A stretch of 64,000 nucleotides of DNA, from NCBI RefSeq assembly GCF_000621205.1, contig NZ_JHYY01000023.1, positions 62,001-126,000 on the forward strand, given 5' to 3'. Below, piece after piece: positions 25,131 through 33,200 of this stretch. The number at the start of each line of letters is the position of its first letter. Within the stretch, counting starts at the first letter, position 1. Under the pieces are notes generated by a model that had not been told where the DNA came from, did no database searches, and saw only the letters and a program-made list of their open reading frames with translations. Both the position numbers and the translations under genes were made by a program. This stretch comes from Halotalea alkalilenta DSM 17697 (GTDB lineage: Bacteria; Pseudomonadota; Gammaproteobacteria; Pseudomonadales; Halomonadaceae).

Positions 25131-25646
25131 CTACCAGCTGATCGCGCTCTGCAGCTGCTCGGGGCTGAGCAGTCTCGCGGCGAACTGCTGCCCATCGGTG
25201 GATGCCGGAGGATAGGGATTGGCGCCGCGCTGATAGGCGGTAAGCACCTTGTCTTCCTTGGTCCCCAGCACGATCGGCTGGACGAAGTCCCCGCCCACTT
25301 CGGTGACCAGCTTCTCAAGCTGGTCGCGACTGTATACCGCAAGCACCAGCAGCGGCTCGGGTTGGGCATTCGCCTGCTGCGGCTGGTAATTGAACACCAC
25401 CACGTTCTCGGCCGGCAACGGCTTGCCGTTCCATTCCAGGGTATCCTCCGGCTGGACCTGGGTGCCCCAGCTCTTCGGATAGGTCAGGGTATAGCCGACC
25501 GAAGTGTTCTCGTAGGCCGCGGGCTCGATCTGTCCAATCGCCTGCGCGTTCGGATCCTGCACTTCGGGCGTACTGGAGCAGCCTGAGAGCACAGCGAGGG
25601 AGCCTGCCATCGCGGCGGCGAGAATCGTTTTGGTTGGTTTGAGCAT
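25131..25646 (-). CDS. Lipoprotein of unknown function
   Basis: This 171-residue protein starts at the ATG at 25646 with AGGAGG 5 nt upstream (a GTG one codon earlier is possible). Signal peptide and lipobox: MLKPTKTILAAAMAGSLAV then LSGC (Cys about 22). The mature domain SVGYTLTYPKSWGTQVQPED resembles the PsbP-like or DcrB-type strand start, with VVVFNYQPQQ and LLVLAVYSRDQLEKLV following. It is probably envelope-anchored. It is monocistronic, with a strong terminator. Confidence 0.78.
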   Translation of the reverse strand: MLKPTKTILAAAMAGSLAVLSGCSSTPEVQDPNAQAIGQIEPAAYENTSVGYTLTYPKSWGTQVQPEDTLEWNGKPLPAENVVVFNYQPQQANAQPEPLLVLAVYSRDQLEKLVTEVGGDFVQPIVLGTKEDKVLTAYQRGANPYPPASTDGQQFAARLLSPEQLQSAISW

Positions 25647-25745
25647 CACATCCTCCTGCGTGATCCGTGGTCTCCACGGTTATGATGGCGCCACATTCCA
25701 GCAGCGTTTCAATACCTAAGCCAATATAGACAACTATTTCGATTC

Positions 25746-26402
25746 TCACCGACTCGCGTCGATTTCGTCCCAACGATCCTCCATTACCACCTCGTCCAGC
25801 GACCGACGGCGGTCCCACCCCTCGAGCTCGAGCATCGGCCCGGGATAGAAGCGCTCGACATGGCCAAGACAGAGGATCGCGATCGGCTCGACTCCCGCAG
25901 GCGCCTGGATCAGGTCACGCACAGCGTCCGGTTCGAACAGCGATACCCAGCCCATGCCGAGCCCCTCCGCGCGCGCGGCAAGCCAGAGGTTCTGGATCGC
26001 GCAGCTGGCAGACGCGAGATCCATCTGTGGCAGCGTGCGCCGGCCGAACACGTAGCGCTCGCGATCAGCGCCGAGCGCGACCACCAGCACCTCGGCGCAC
26101 TCTCTGATACCTTCGACCTTGAGCCGCATGAACTCGGCGCCGCGTTCGCCAAGCGCCTCGGCAGTCGCCTCGCGCTCGCGGTCGACCAGCGCGGCGAGCG
26201 CGGCACGGCGCGCGCCATCGCGAATCCGCACGAACCGCCAAGGCTGCATGTAGCCGACGCTGGGCGCGAGGTGAGCCGCGTTGATCAACCGTGCCAGCAG
26301 CGCTTCATCGATCGGTTTGGAAAGGAAATGACGCATATCGCGCCGCTCCTCGATCGCTCTGTAGACCCCGCGACGTTCGGCTGGATCGAAACCGGACTCC
26401 AT
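25746..26402 (-). CDS. bluB: 5,6-dimethylbenzimidazole synthase BluB
   Basis: The protein has 218 residues (Sinorhizobium BluB about 227). It has a flavin-destructase/nitroreductase fold with the BluB motifs RRDMRHFLSKPIDEALLARL, LAPSVGYMQPWRFVRI, and GRRTLPQMDLASASCAIQNL. BluB breaks down FMNH2 with oxygen to 5,6-dimethylbenzimidazole, the lower ligand of B12. The ATG at 26402 is chosen because AGGAG sits 7 nt upstream; an ATG at 26408 leaves only 1 nt. It is the last gene of cobT-cobS-cobU-cobC-cbiB-bluB; the base activated by CobT is thus made by the same operon. Confidence 0.94.
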   Translation of the reverse strand: MESGFDPAERRGVYRAIEERRDMRHFLSKPIDEALLARLINAAHLAPSVGYMQPWRFVRIRDGARRAALAALVDREREATAEALGERGAEFMRLKVEGIRECAEVLVVALGADRERYVFGRRTLPQMDLASASCAIQNLWLAARAEGLGMGWVSLFEPDAVRDLIQAPAGVEPIAILCLGHVERFYPGPMLELEGWDRRRSLDEVVMEDRWDEIDASR

Positions 26403-26419
26403 CGGCATTCTCCTGGTGG

Positions 26420-27349
26420 TTAAGCTCCGGCGAGCAGCAGCGCGGCGCTGAGCAGCACCAGCCAAAAGACCAGCGCGCGATCGATCAGACGGCACGCACG
26501 CAGGATGTCGGCGGCCTTGGCGGGGCGCCCCTGGCCAAGCTCGCCGCGTTGCTGGAGCACGCCATGATAGCGGCTCGGCCCACCGAGACGCAGCTCGAGC
26601 GCACCGGCACCGGCAGCCATCACCGGCCCCGCGTTCGGGCTCTTCCAGCGGCGCCCCTGGCGCCAGGCGCAGGCGAGGGCGAGCCGCGCGGCCCTCGCAC
26701 TGCCGCTCGCACAGGCATAGGCGAATACCGTCAGACGCGCCGGGATCCAGTTGAGCAGGTCGTCGATACGCGCCGCGGCCCAGCCGAACCGCCGATAGCG
26801 AGGGTTCTTGTAGCCCCACATCGCATCCAGGGTATTGGCGCAGCGATACAGCACCACGCCCGGCAGCCCCAGCACGGCGAACCAGAAAAGCGCGGCGTAG
26901 ATCGCATCGCTGCCGTTCTCGAGCACCGACTCGGTGGCCGCGGTAGCGATGCCGGTCTCGTCGAGTTCGGCGGTGTCACGACTGACGATCATCGCAAGCG
27001 CCCCACGCGCCTGGTCGAGTTCGCCATGGCGCAGCGGCTCGGCCACTTGGCCTGCATGTTCGATCAGGCTGTGCCAGCCGATCGACAGGTAGACCACCAG
27101 CGCCGCCACCAGCACATAGAGCAGCGTCCCCTCCAGCGCAGCCTGGAGCACTACCGCCAGCGCCACAGGGCCCGCTACCACCGCGACCCAGGCCAGCAGG
27201 CCCCTGGCGCGCGCATGGCGCTCGCCATGCGCGCGTGCCTCGATCAGGCCGACCCAACGCCCCAGGCCAATCAGCGGGTGCCAGCGCCGCGTCTCGCCGC
27301 ACAAACGGTCGAGCAGACAACCTAGCAGCAGCGCCGCCAGCGCGGTCAC
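26420..27349 (-). CDS. cbiB: Adenosylcobinamide-phosphate synthase (CbiB/CobD)
   Basis: This 309-residue integral membrane protein begins TALAALLLGCLLDRLCGETR and contains RWHPLIGLGRWVGLIEARAH, SRDTAELDETGIATAATESV, ENGSDAIYAALFWF and a C-terminal GAGALELRLGGPSRYHGVLQ. CbiB amidates adenosylcobyric acid with the aminopropanol (or its phosphate) arm. The start is GTG at 27349, set by GAGGAGG upstream and by a GTGA overlap with the cobC stop. It lies 17 bp before bluB. Named cobD in the aerobic-pathway convention. Confidence 0.93.
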   Translation of the reverse strand: MTALAALLLGCLLDRLCGETRRWHPLIGLGRWVGLIEARAHGERHARARGLLAWVAVVAGPVALAVVLQAALEGTLLYVLVAALVVYLSIGWHSLIEHAGQVAEPLRHGELDQARGALAMIVSRDTAELDETGIATAATESVLENGSDAIYAALFWFAVLGLPGVVLYRCANTLDAMWGYKNPRYRRFGWAAARIDDLLNWIPARLTVFAYACASGSARAARLALACAWRQGRRWKSPNAGPVMAAGAGALELRLGGPSRYHGVLQQRGELGQGRPAKAADILRACRLIDRALVFWLVLLSAALLLAGA

Positions 27350-27987
27350 GGCCCCTCCTCCACGCCTTGGGGAGCGCCGAAGTGCTCGAGCCTGACCCAC
27401 TGTCGATGGGGGCACGCATGATCCACGCCGACCCGGAAGCGCACGAGCCCGGCGTAATCGAGTCCCAGCGTCGCCAGCCGGGCGGCGTCGAGTCCGGGCA
27501 GCCCGAGGTGCGCCACAAGCCACCCCTTGATCACCCCAGCATGGGTGATCACCATCACCCGCTCGCAGGGCGGAGAAACCAAGCGCTGCCAAGCACGCTC
27601 GATGCGGCTGCGAAACGCGGACACCGGTTCCCCTCCCGGCGGCGGCGAAGCCTCGGGGTCGGCCCAGAACGCGGCCAGCTCCTTGGGATGTTCGCGGGCG
27701 AGGCGCTCGAGCGGCACCCCGTCCCAGGCGCCGAAGTCGATCTCCTCGAGCTCCTGGTCGATTTCCAGCGGCAGCGCCCAGCGCTGCGACAGCCGCTCGG
27801 CGCTCTCGCGGCAGCGCTCCAGCGGTGAGCTCACCAGACGATCGGGTGGCCGCAAGCGAAGCGCCGCCCGCTCGAACTCGACCCGCCCCTGCGGGCTGAG
27901 CGCCACATCGGTGCGACCGCGCAGACTCGAAGCCCCCTCGCAGGCGCCGTGTCTCAGGCAGTCGATCACCATCTCGCGGCTATGCAT
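27346..27987 (-). CDS. cobC: Alpha-ribazole phosphatase (histidine phosphatase family)
   Basis: This 213-residue phosphoglycerate-mutase-like protein has the phosphohistidine motif CLRHGACEG near the N-terminus, SSPLERCRESAERL, EIDFGAWDG and a second catalytic His in VMVITHAGVIKGW. CobC (Salmonella name) removes phosphate from alpha-ribazole phosphate or adenosylcobalamin phosphate. The ATG at 27987 overlaps the cobU stop by 8 bp and has AAGGGG upstream. It overlaps the next gene by 4 bp. It is distinct from the aerobic-pathway 'CobC' (threonine-phosphate decarboxylase), which is not in the window. Confidence 0.92.
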   Translation of the reverse strand: MHSREMVIDCLRHGACEGASSLRGRTDVALSPQGRVEFERAALRLRPPDRLVSSPLERCRESAERLSQRWALPLEIDQELEEIDFGAWDGVPLERLAREHPKELAAFWADPEASPPPGGEPVSAFRSRIERAWQRLVSPPCERVMVITHAGVIKGWLVAHLGLPGLDAARLATLGLDYAGLVRFRVGVDHACPHRQWVRLEHFGAPQGVEEGP

Positions 27988-28501
27988 CCGGGCACCCCTT
28001 GAGGCACTGCGGCAGCCCCGCCACCACCCACCAGACGCGCTCCGCCCGCTCGGCGATCCGCTGGTGGAGGAGACCGCTCAGGTCAGCGAATCGACGCGCC
28101 AGCGCGTTCATCGGCACGCCCCCTTGACCGACCTCGTTGGATACCACCAGGATTCGGCCAGGCGCACCGGCGAGCGACGCGACCAGCGCGGCGCTGCGCT
28201 CCTCGAGCTGCTCCGGCGCCGCCAACAGTTGGTTACCGACCCAGAGAGTGAGGCAATCGACCAGCAGCAGCCGGGTCTCGCTCGCTTCGCGCTCGATCGT
28301 CTCGGCCAGCGCCAGCGGGGCCTCGTGCAGCCGCCAGCCGTACGGGCGACGGCTGCGATGCTCTGCGATACGCGCACGCATCTCGTCGTCCCCCGCCTGC
28401 GCGGTGGCGATGTAGTGGACTTCCAGTCCACTCGAGGCGGCCAGCCGCTCCGCGTGCAGGCTCTTGCCGGAGCGCATCCCGCCGAGCACCAGTTCGAGCA
28501 T
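27980..28501 (-). CDS. cobU: Adenosylcobinamide kinase/guanylyltransferase CobU (CobP)
   Basis: The protein has 173 residues. The ATG at 28501 has GAAGGAG 6 nt upstream. P-loop GGMRSGKS is at residues 7-14, then LHAERLAASSGLEVHYIATA, RIAEHRSRRPYGWRLHEAPL and VVSNEVGQGGVPMNALARRF. CobU phosphorylates adenosylcobinamide and transfers GMP to it, activating the corrinoid for CobS. It is 10 bp after cobS and overlaps cobC by 8 bp. Length is normal (Salmonella about 181). Confidence 0.94.
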   Translation of the reverse strand: MLELVLGGMRSGKSLHAERLAASSGLEVHYIATAQAGDDEMRARIAEHRSRRPYGWRLHEAPLALAETIEREASETRLLLVDCLTLWVGNQLLAAPEQLEERSAALVASLAGAPGRILVVSNEVGQGGVPMNALARRFADLSGLLHQRIAERAERVWWVVAGLPQCLKGCPDA

Positions 28502-28511
28502 AGTGACTCCT

Positions 28512-29303
28512 TCAGGTGCCGCCGAGCCGTATCGCCAGCACCAGGTAGATGAGGATTTCAGCGCCCTGCTGGGTGGCTCCCAGGGTATCGCCGGTGAAAC
28601 CGCCGATGCGACGCTTGAACCACTCGCGCAGCAGCGCGAGCAGCGCGGCCAGCGCCAACAGCAGCAGCAAGGTCGAGAAGAACCCACTCAACAGCAGCGC
28701 GAAGAGTACTCCGCTGCCGATGAGCAGGCAGAGATCGAAGCGCGATTGCGCGGTGCTGAGCGCGACCACCTTGCTTCGCTCGAGGCGCGCATAGGGCAGC
28801 AGCGAAATCATCGAGGTGGCCGCTATTCGGCTCAGCGAAGCACCGAGGATCAAGCCGACAGCGATCGCTCCCGGCTCGGCCGCCAGCGTGACCAGCAGGC
28901 CAAGACGCAGCGAGAAAGCGCAGACCAGCGCCAGCGCCCCATAGCTGCCCAGGCGTGAGTCTTTCATGATCTCCAGGCGGCGTTCGGCGGTCCATCCACC
29001 ACCGATGCCATCGGCGGTATCGGCAAGCCCGTCCTCGTGCAATCCTCCGGTGAGGATGATCAACGCAGTCAGGGTCGCCGTCGCTGCCACCCAGGTCGGT
29101 AAAACATTCGAGATAACGGTATAAAAAAGAGTAGCGAGCAGGCCCAGCAGTAGTCCCACCAAGCCGAAGTAGCGACGACAGCTCGCCATCTGGCCCTCGT
29201 CGACCCGCCCGCATGGCACCGGCAGCCGAGTGAGGAAGCCGACCGCAAGGCCGAACAGGCGCGCTTCTTCAGCACCGCGTCGGCGAATGCCAGCGAGGTT
29301 CAT
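28512..29303 (-). CDS. cobS: Adenosylcobinamide-GDP ribazoletransferase CobS
   Basis: This 263-residue polytopic membrane protein has the CobS active-site motifs: GGLHEDGLADTADGIGGG, the KDSRLGSYGALAL loop, and the C-terminal GGFTGDTLGATQQGAEIL. It joins adenosylcobinamide-GDP and alpha-ribazole (phosphate), the last assembly step of B12, at the inner membrane. It overlaps the cobT stop by 4 bp (ATGA). An early LTRLPVP motif (residues 24-30) is also typical. Confidence 0.95.
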   Translation of the reverse strand: MNLAGIRRRGAEEARLFGLAVGFLTRLPVPCGRVDEGQMASCRRYFGLVGLLLGLLATLFYTVISNVLPTWVAATATLTALIILTGGLHEDGLADTADGIGGGWTAERRLEIMKDSRLGSYGALALVCAFSLRLGLLVTLAAEPGAIAVGLILGASLSRIAATSMISLLPYARLERSKVVALSTAQSRFDLCLLIGSGVLFALLLSGFFSTLLLLLALAALLALLREWFKRRIGGFTGDTLGATQQGAEILIYLVLAIRLGGT

Positions 29304-30388
29304 ACCTTGACGCCCGCTTCCTCGAAGCTGGCCATCTCATCGTAGAACGCCAGTGCCGCGCGCATGAGCGGCAGCGCAAGCGCCCCCCCCGCCCCCTCGC
29401 CGATCCGCAAGCCAAGCTGCATCAATGGTTTGGCTTCGAGCCACTCGAGCAGCAGCGCGTGGCCCTTCTCGCTCGAGCAGTGGGCGAACAGCAGGTAGTC
29501 CCGCACCGCCGGCACCAGCGCACAGGCCAGGAGCGCCGCGACACAGGAGACGAAGCCATCGAGCAGCACCGGTACGGCCCTCTCGGAGGCACCGATCAGC
29601 GCGCCAGCCATGGTGACGATCTCGAAGCCCCCCAGGCGCGCCGCCAGCTCGAGCGGATCGCCTCCCGCCGGCCCCTGGTGCAGCGCCAGCGCGCGAACCA
29701 CCAGCTGCTTCTTGCGCAGCAGGGTGCGAAGATCGACCCCGGTACCGCGACCGACGCAGGACTCCACGGCGAACCCCGTCAGCGCAGCCATCAGCGCGGC
29801 TGCGGCGGTGGTATTGCCGATCCCCATCTCGCCCACGCAAAGCAGATCCATCCCCCGCTCGGCCCGCTCCAGGGCCAGCCGCCGGCCATTGTCGAGCCCG
29901 AGCAAGGCCTGCTCGCGGGTCATCGCCGCCGCCTGGTGCAGCGCCTGGGTACCCTCGCCGAGCCGCCGCTCGACCAAGCCCTCACTGGGCGGCAGCGCGG
30001 CAAGGATGCCGCAGTCGACCACCTCGAGCGCCATCCCGACCTGCCGGCAAAAGACATTGACCGAGGCGCCACCGGCCAGGAAGTTGCCGACCATCTGCCT
30101 GGTCACCGCGCTCGAAGTGATCGATACCCCTTCGCTCGCGATACCGTGGTCGGCGGCGAATACCAGCATCCTCGGTGCGACCAGCCGCTCGGCGGTAGTG
30201 ACACCGCGCAGCTCGGCCAGCGCCACCAGCCGCTGGGCCAGCTCCTCGAGCGTACCTAGCGCGCCGAGCGGCTTGGTCTTGGCGTCGATGCGGGCCTGGA
30301 TCGCCTCGAGCCGGACAGCGGGCAGCCGCGCCGCCAGCGGTGCGACCAAGGAGGCGGAGATGGCGGAAGACGAAAGCTCGCAGGTCAT
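29300..30388 (-). CDS. cobT: Nicotinate-nucleotide--dimethylbenzimidazole phosphoribosyltransferase CobT
   Basis: The protein has 362 residues with the ATG at 30388 (Salmonella CobT 356); an in-frame ATG at 30424 adds 12 residues and neither has a good Shine-Dalgarno site. Family motifs: KTKPLGALGTLEELAQRLV, VFAADHGIASEGVS, GEMGIGNTTAAAALMAAL, GRGTGVD and GLRIGEGAGGALALPL with the catalytic Glu. CobT transfers phosphoribose from nicotinate mononucleotide to dimethylbenzimidazole. It is the first gene of the minus-strand lower-ligand operon, which diverges from the riboswitch-controlled unit. Confidence 0.95.
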   Translation of the reverse strand: MTCELSSSAISASLVAPLAARLPAVRLEAIQARIDAKTKPLGALGTLEELAQRLVALAELRGVTTAERLVAPRMLVFAADHGIASEGVSITSSAVTRQMVGNFLAGGASVNVFCRQVGMALEVVDCGILAALPPSEGLVERRLGEGTQALHQAAAMTREQALLGLDNGRRLALERAERGMDLLCVGEMGIGNTTAAAALMAALTGFAVESCVGRGTGVDLRTLLRKKQLVVRALALHQGPAGGDPLELAARLGGFEIVTMAGALIGASERAVPVLLDGFVSCVAALLACALVPAVRDYLLFAHCSSEKGHALLLEWLEAKPLMQLGLRIGEGAGGALALPLMRAALAFYDEMASFEEAGVKV

Positions 30389-30454
30389 AGGGCGTGCCCG
30401 GGGTGGGGAAAGGCGGATGAACATAGCAATCGCGCCCGGTCAGCTCAAGCCCGA

Positions 30455-30484
30455 TTGACGCGCTCCGACGCCCCACCCTAGGAT
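30455..30484 (+). promoter_or_regulatory. Sigma-70 promoter of the cobalamin riboswitch transcript
   Basis: TTGACG (30455-30460) and TAGGAT (30479-30484) are separated by 18 bp, a good housekeeping-type promoter. The predicted start site would be near 30491, directly at the 5' edge of the riboswitch. It is oriented towards the chelatase-cobO-cobB unit. Confidence 0.65.
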
Positions 30485-30489
30485 AGGTC

Positions 30490-30675
30490 CGATCCAAGGT
30501 GCCTCGCCTGGAAGCTGGCGAGGATAATCGGGAAAGCGATGTGAATTCGCTGCTGTCCCCGCAACGGTGATCGAGTGCCCCATGCGAAGCCACTGTCGAG
30601 CGTCAGGCCGACGGGAAGGCGCATGGTGCGGGTGAGCCATCTCACCGCCTCGTCAGCCCGGAGACCGGCCTTGGG
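30490..30675 (+). promoter_or_regulatory. Cobalamin riboswitch
   Basis: All diagnostic conserved blocks occur in order: AAGGTGCC at the 5' side, AATCGGGAAAGCGATGTGAA, GCTGTCCCCGCAACGG (the B12-box core), GCCACTG, GGGAAGG, and a final AGCCCGGAGACCGGCC. This is the classical B12 element, which binds adenosylcobalamin and lowers expression when B12 is plentiful. It leads by about 190 nt into the chelatase-subunit gene on the plus strand. No intrinsic terminator is visible after it, so control may be at translation or through Rho. No equivalent element fits upstream of the divergent cobT. Confidence 0.96.
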
Positions 30676-30864
30676 ACGATATCCATGCTCTGCCATGCGC
30701 ACGGGACGATGCGCGGCGCGCCGAGAAGCATTCCTCGCTACGATCGTACGGCGCATCGCCCTGCGTTCGAAGCCACTCGCCGCCCGCCTGTCGCCCCTCC
30801 CGCCGTGTCGGAGCGATCACCCAACCGTCGCTTCGCGCGCCGGGCCGATCGCGAGCAATGTCCG

Positions 30865-32595
30865 ATGAGCGATGCCACCGCCCCAGCCGAACCCACACCT
30901 GGCTTTCCGTTCGTCGCGGTAGTCGGCCAGGAGATGCTCAAACGCGCCCTGCTGCTCGCCACCGTCGAACCGCGGCTCGGTGGCGTGCTGATCCAAGGCC
31001 CGCGCGGGGTGGCGAAGTCGACCCTCGCCCGCGGGCTCGCCGATCTGCTGCCCTCCTCCACTGCCCGCTTCGTCGACCTGCCGCTCGGCGCCAGCGCGGA
31101 GCGGCTGACCGGTTCGCTCGATCTCGAGCGTGCGCTGCGTGACCGCGCGCTGGCCTTCCAGCCCGGGCTGTTCGCCGCCGCCGATGGCGGCGTGCTCTAC
31201 ATCGACGAGGTCAACCTGCTCGACGACGCACTGGTCGATCTGCTCCTCGACGTCGCCGCCTCCAACGTCAACCGGGTCGAACGCGACGGGCTCAGCCACG
31301 CCCACTCCGCGCGCTTCGTACTGATCGGGACGATGAACCCCGAAGAAGGCGCGCTGCGCCCGCAGCTCTGCGACCGCTTCGGGCTGTCGGTGGCCATGGA
31401 GGCGTACACCGGGGTCGAGGCACGGATCGACATCGTCCGCGCCCGCCTCGCCTTCGAGGCCGACCCAGAAGCCTTCATCGCCCGCCACGCCGCTGCCACC
31501 CGCGCGCTCAAACAGCGCCTGCTCGAGGCGCGCGCGAGGCTGTCCGATGTCACCATCGCACCAGGGCTCGAGCGGCTGATCGCCGAGCGCTGCATCGCGG
31601 CCCAGGTCGACGGGCTGCGCGCCGACATCGCCTGGCAGCGCGCCGCACGCGCCCAGGCGGCGCTTTCGCATCGGCTCGAGGTCGCCCTGGAGGATATCGA
31701 TGCGGTCGAGCCGCTGGTGCTCGACCACCGCCTCGACGAGGCCTCCGCGCCACCACCGGCTTCGACGCCACCCTCCACCCCCGTGCCGGGCGGCGGGAGA
31801 AGCGCAAGCTCGCTGCTCCCCGCAAGCGCGGGTCACAACTCGGGAACGCGCGCCGCGCCGCGCGGCGATGGCGAAGGCTGTAGCGCCCAGCGTCATCTTC
31901 AACCAGAGCGAGGCGATATCCGCTTGCCTGCGCCCACCGCGCCATCGCGACCGCATTCCTACCGCGGCGCGAAGCGAAGCACTGCTGCCTCTGCGCGCGG
32001 GCCGGTCGACTGGTTCGCCACCTTGAGCATGGCGGCCAATCGCGGCCCGGGGCCGCTGCGCGCCCTGGCCCGCCGTGCGCCGGCCGCGCAGGCGCCGGTT
32101 CAGACCCTGGTGCTGCTCGATCTTTCCGCCTCGACGCTCTCCCATCGTGCGCTCGATGCAGCCGCCGGCCGGGTACTCGGGATCGCGAGGCGCAGCCGCC
32201 GCTTGCGCCAGCGCTTCGCCGTGCTCGGCTTCGGCGCCGGACGCCTCGACTGGATCTGCGACGCTCGTCGCGCGCCGGGCGATCTCGCTCAGCGCCTCGC
32301 ACGGTGCCAAGCCAGGGGCGGCACCCCGCTGATCGCAGCACTCGCCGAGGGGCGGCGGATGCTCGACCAGCGACGCCGCCGCCTGCCAGGTGTCGAGCTC
32401 GACACCTGGCTGATCGGCGACGGACGCTGCCGCGAGGATTTCTCCACCCAGCGCCGATGGCCGGGCCGGCTGCGGGTGATCGACAGCGAGCGCGGCCGGG
32501 TGCTTCTCGGCCGCGCCAGAACCCTGGCCGAAGTGCTCGGCGGCGACTACCAAAGGCTCGATGAAGGCCGTGACGACCGAGGAGCAAGGCAATGA
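30865..32595 (+). CDS. Cobaltochelatase/magnesium chelatase-type AAA+ and VWA subunit (ChlI/ChlD-like)
   Basis: The protein has 576 residues. The N-terminal AAA+ domain has Walker A GPRGVAKS (45-52), Walker B VLYIDEVNLLDD (110-121) and sensor segment LIGTMNPEEGALRPQLCDRF. A Pro/Ser/Arg-rich linker (about 295-395) joins a C-terminal von Willebrand A domain with MIDAS residues Asp419-x-Ser421-x-Ser423 (LLDLSAS). Such single-protein chelatase motors partner with CobN to insert cobalt into hydrogenobyrinic acid diamide, replacing the CobS/CobT pair of other aerobic bacteria. It is the first gene behind the riboswitch and overlaps cobO by 4 bp. The ATG at 30865 is chosen because residues upstream lack homology. 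Confidence 0.88.
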   Translation: MSDATAPAEPTPGFPFVAVVGQEMLKRALLLATVEPRLGGVLIQGPRGVAKSTLARGLADLLPSSTARFVDLPLGASAERLTGSLDLERALRDRALAFQPGLFAAADGGVLYIDEVNLLDDALVDLLLDVAASNVNRVERDGLSHAHSARFVLIGTMNPEEGALRPQLCDRFGLSVAMEAYTGVEARIDIVRARLAFEADPEAFIARHAAATRALKQRLLEARARLSDVTIAPGLERLIAERCIAAQVDGLRADIAWQRAARAQAALSHRLEVALEDIDAVEPLVLDHRLDEASAPPPASTPPSTPVPGGGRSASSLLPASAGHNSGTRAAPRGDGEGCSAQRHLQPERGDIRLPAPTAPSRPHSYRGAKRSTAASARGPVDWFATLSMAANRGPGPLRALARRAPAAQAPVQTLVLLDLSASTLSHRALDAAAGRVLGIARRSRRLRQRFAVLGFGAGRLDWICDARRAPGDLAQRLARCQARGGTPLIAALAEGRRMLDQRRRRLPGVELDTWLIGDGRCREDFSTQRRWPGRLRVIDSERGRVLLGRARTLAEVLGGDYQRLDEGRDDRGARQ

Positions 32596-33200
32596 GCGAC
32601 GACCAATCGGCTCAACAAGCCCACCGAACCAGGATGGCGGCGAAGAAGCGGGTGGTCGACGAACGCATCGCCCGCGCCCAGGAGAGCAGGGGCGTGCTCA
32701 TCCTGCTCAAGGGCAATGGCAAGGGTAAGAGCAGCTCCGCCTTCGGTACCCTCGCCCGCGCGCTCGGCCACGGCCAGCGCGGCGGAGTGATCCAGTTCAT
32801 CAAGGGGCGACGCGAAACCGGAGAGCATCTGTTCTTCCGTGACCATCCGCGGGTCGATTTCCACGTCATGGGCCACGGCTTCAGCTGGGAGACCCAGGAC
32901 CTGGCCCGCGACCGGGAAGCCGCCGAAGCGGCTTGGGAGCTCGCCGAGCGGATGCTGGTAGATCCGGGCTACCAGATCCTGGTGTTCGACGAACTCTCCT
33001 ACATGCTCAAGTACGGCCACCTCGATGCTCGACGGGTCGCGGCCGCGCTGAGCGGGCGCCCGCGCGAGCAGAACGTGATCATCACCGGACGCACCATGGC
33101 CAACGCGCTGACCGAGATCGCCGACACGATCAGCGCGGTCGCCGACGAGCGTCATGCGTTCCGTCTCGGGGTCAAGGCCCAGCCGGGGATCGAGTACTGA
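32592..33200 (+). CDS. cobO: Cob(I)yrinic acid a,c-diamide adenosyltransferase CobO (BtuR/CobA)
   Basis: The protein has 202 residues. P-loop GNGKGKSSS (41-49), GGVIQFIKGRRETGEHLFF and LVFDELSYMLKYGHLD are diagnostic of the CobA/CobO/BtuR family. It attaches the 5'-deoxyadenosyl group to reduced corrinoids, in both synthesis and salvage. The ATG overlaps the chelatase-subunit stop by 4 bp, and the TGA overlaps the cobB ATG by 1 nt. It is therefore under the riboswitch. Confidence 0.95.
   Translation: MSDDQSAQQAHRTRMAAKKRVVDERIARAQESRGVLILLKGNGKGKSSSAFGTLARALGHGQRGGVIQFIKGRRETGEHLFFRDHPRVDFHVMGHGFSWETQDLARDREAAEAAWELAERMLVDPGYQILVFDELSYMLKYGHLDARRVAAALSGRPREQNVIITGRTMANALTEIADTISAVADERHAFRLGVKAQPGIEY

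Noticed and set aside
29111-29126. A 16-bp A/T-rich match between cobS (29111) and the intergenic region at 48911
   Set aside because: It codes for ordinary CobS residues at one site and has no flanking similarity. A 16-mer match in 64 kb is not far from chance.
30389-30454. A second cobalamin riboswitch for the divergent cobT operon
   Set aside because: Only about 65-100 nt are available, and no B12-box blocks are seen on the minus strand.
30817-32592. Long antisense reading frame (591 codons) opposite the chelatase subunit
   Set aside because: Shadow of a gene with intact Walker and MIDAS motifs; no ribosome-binding site or domain.
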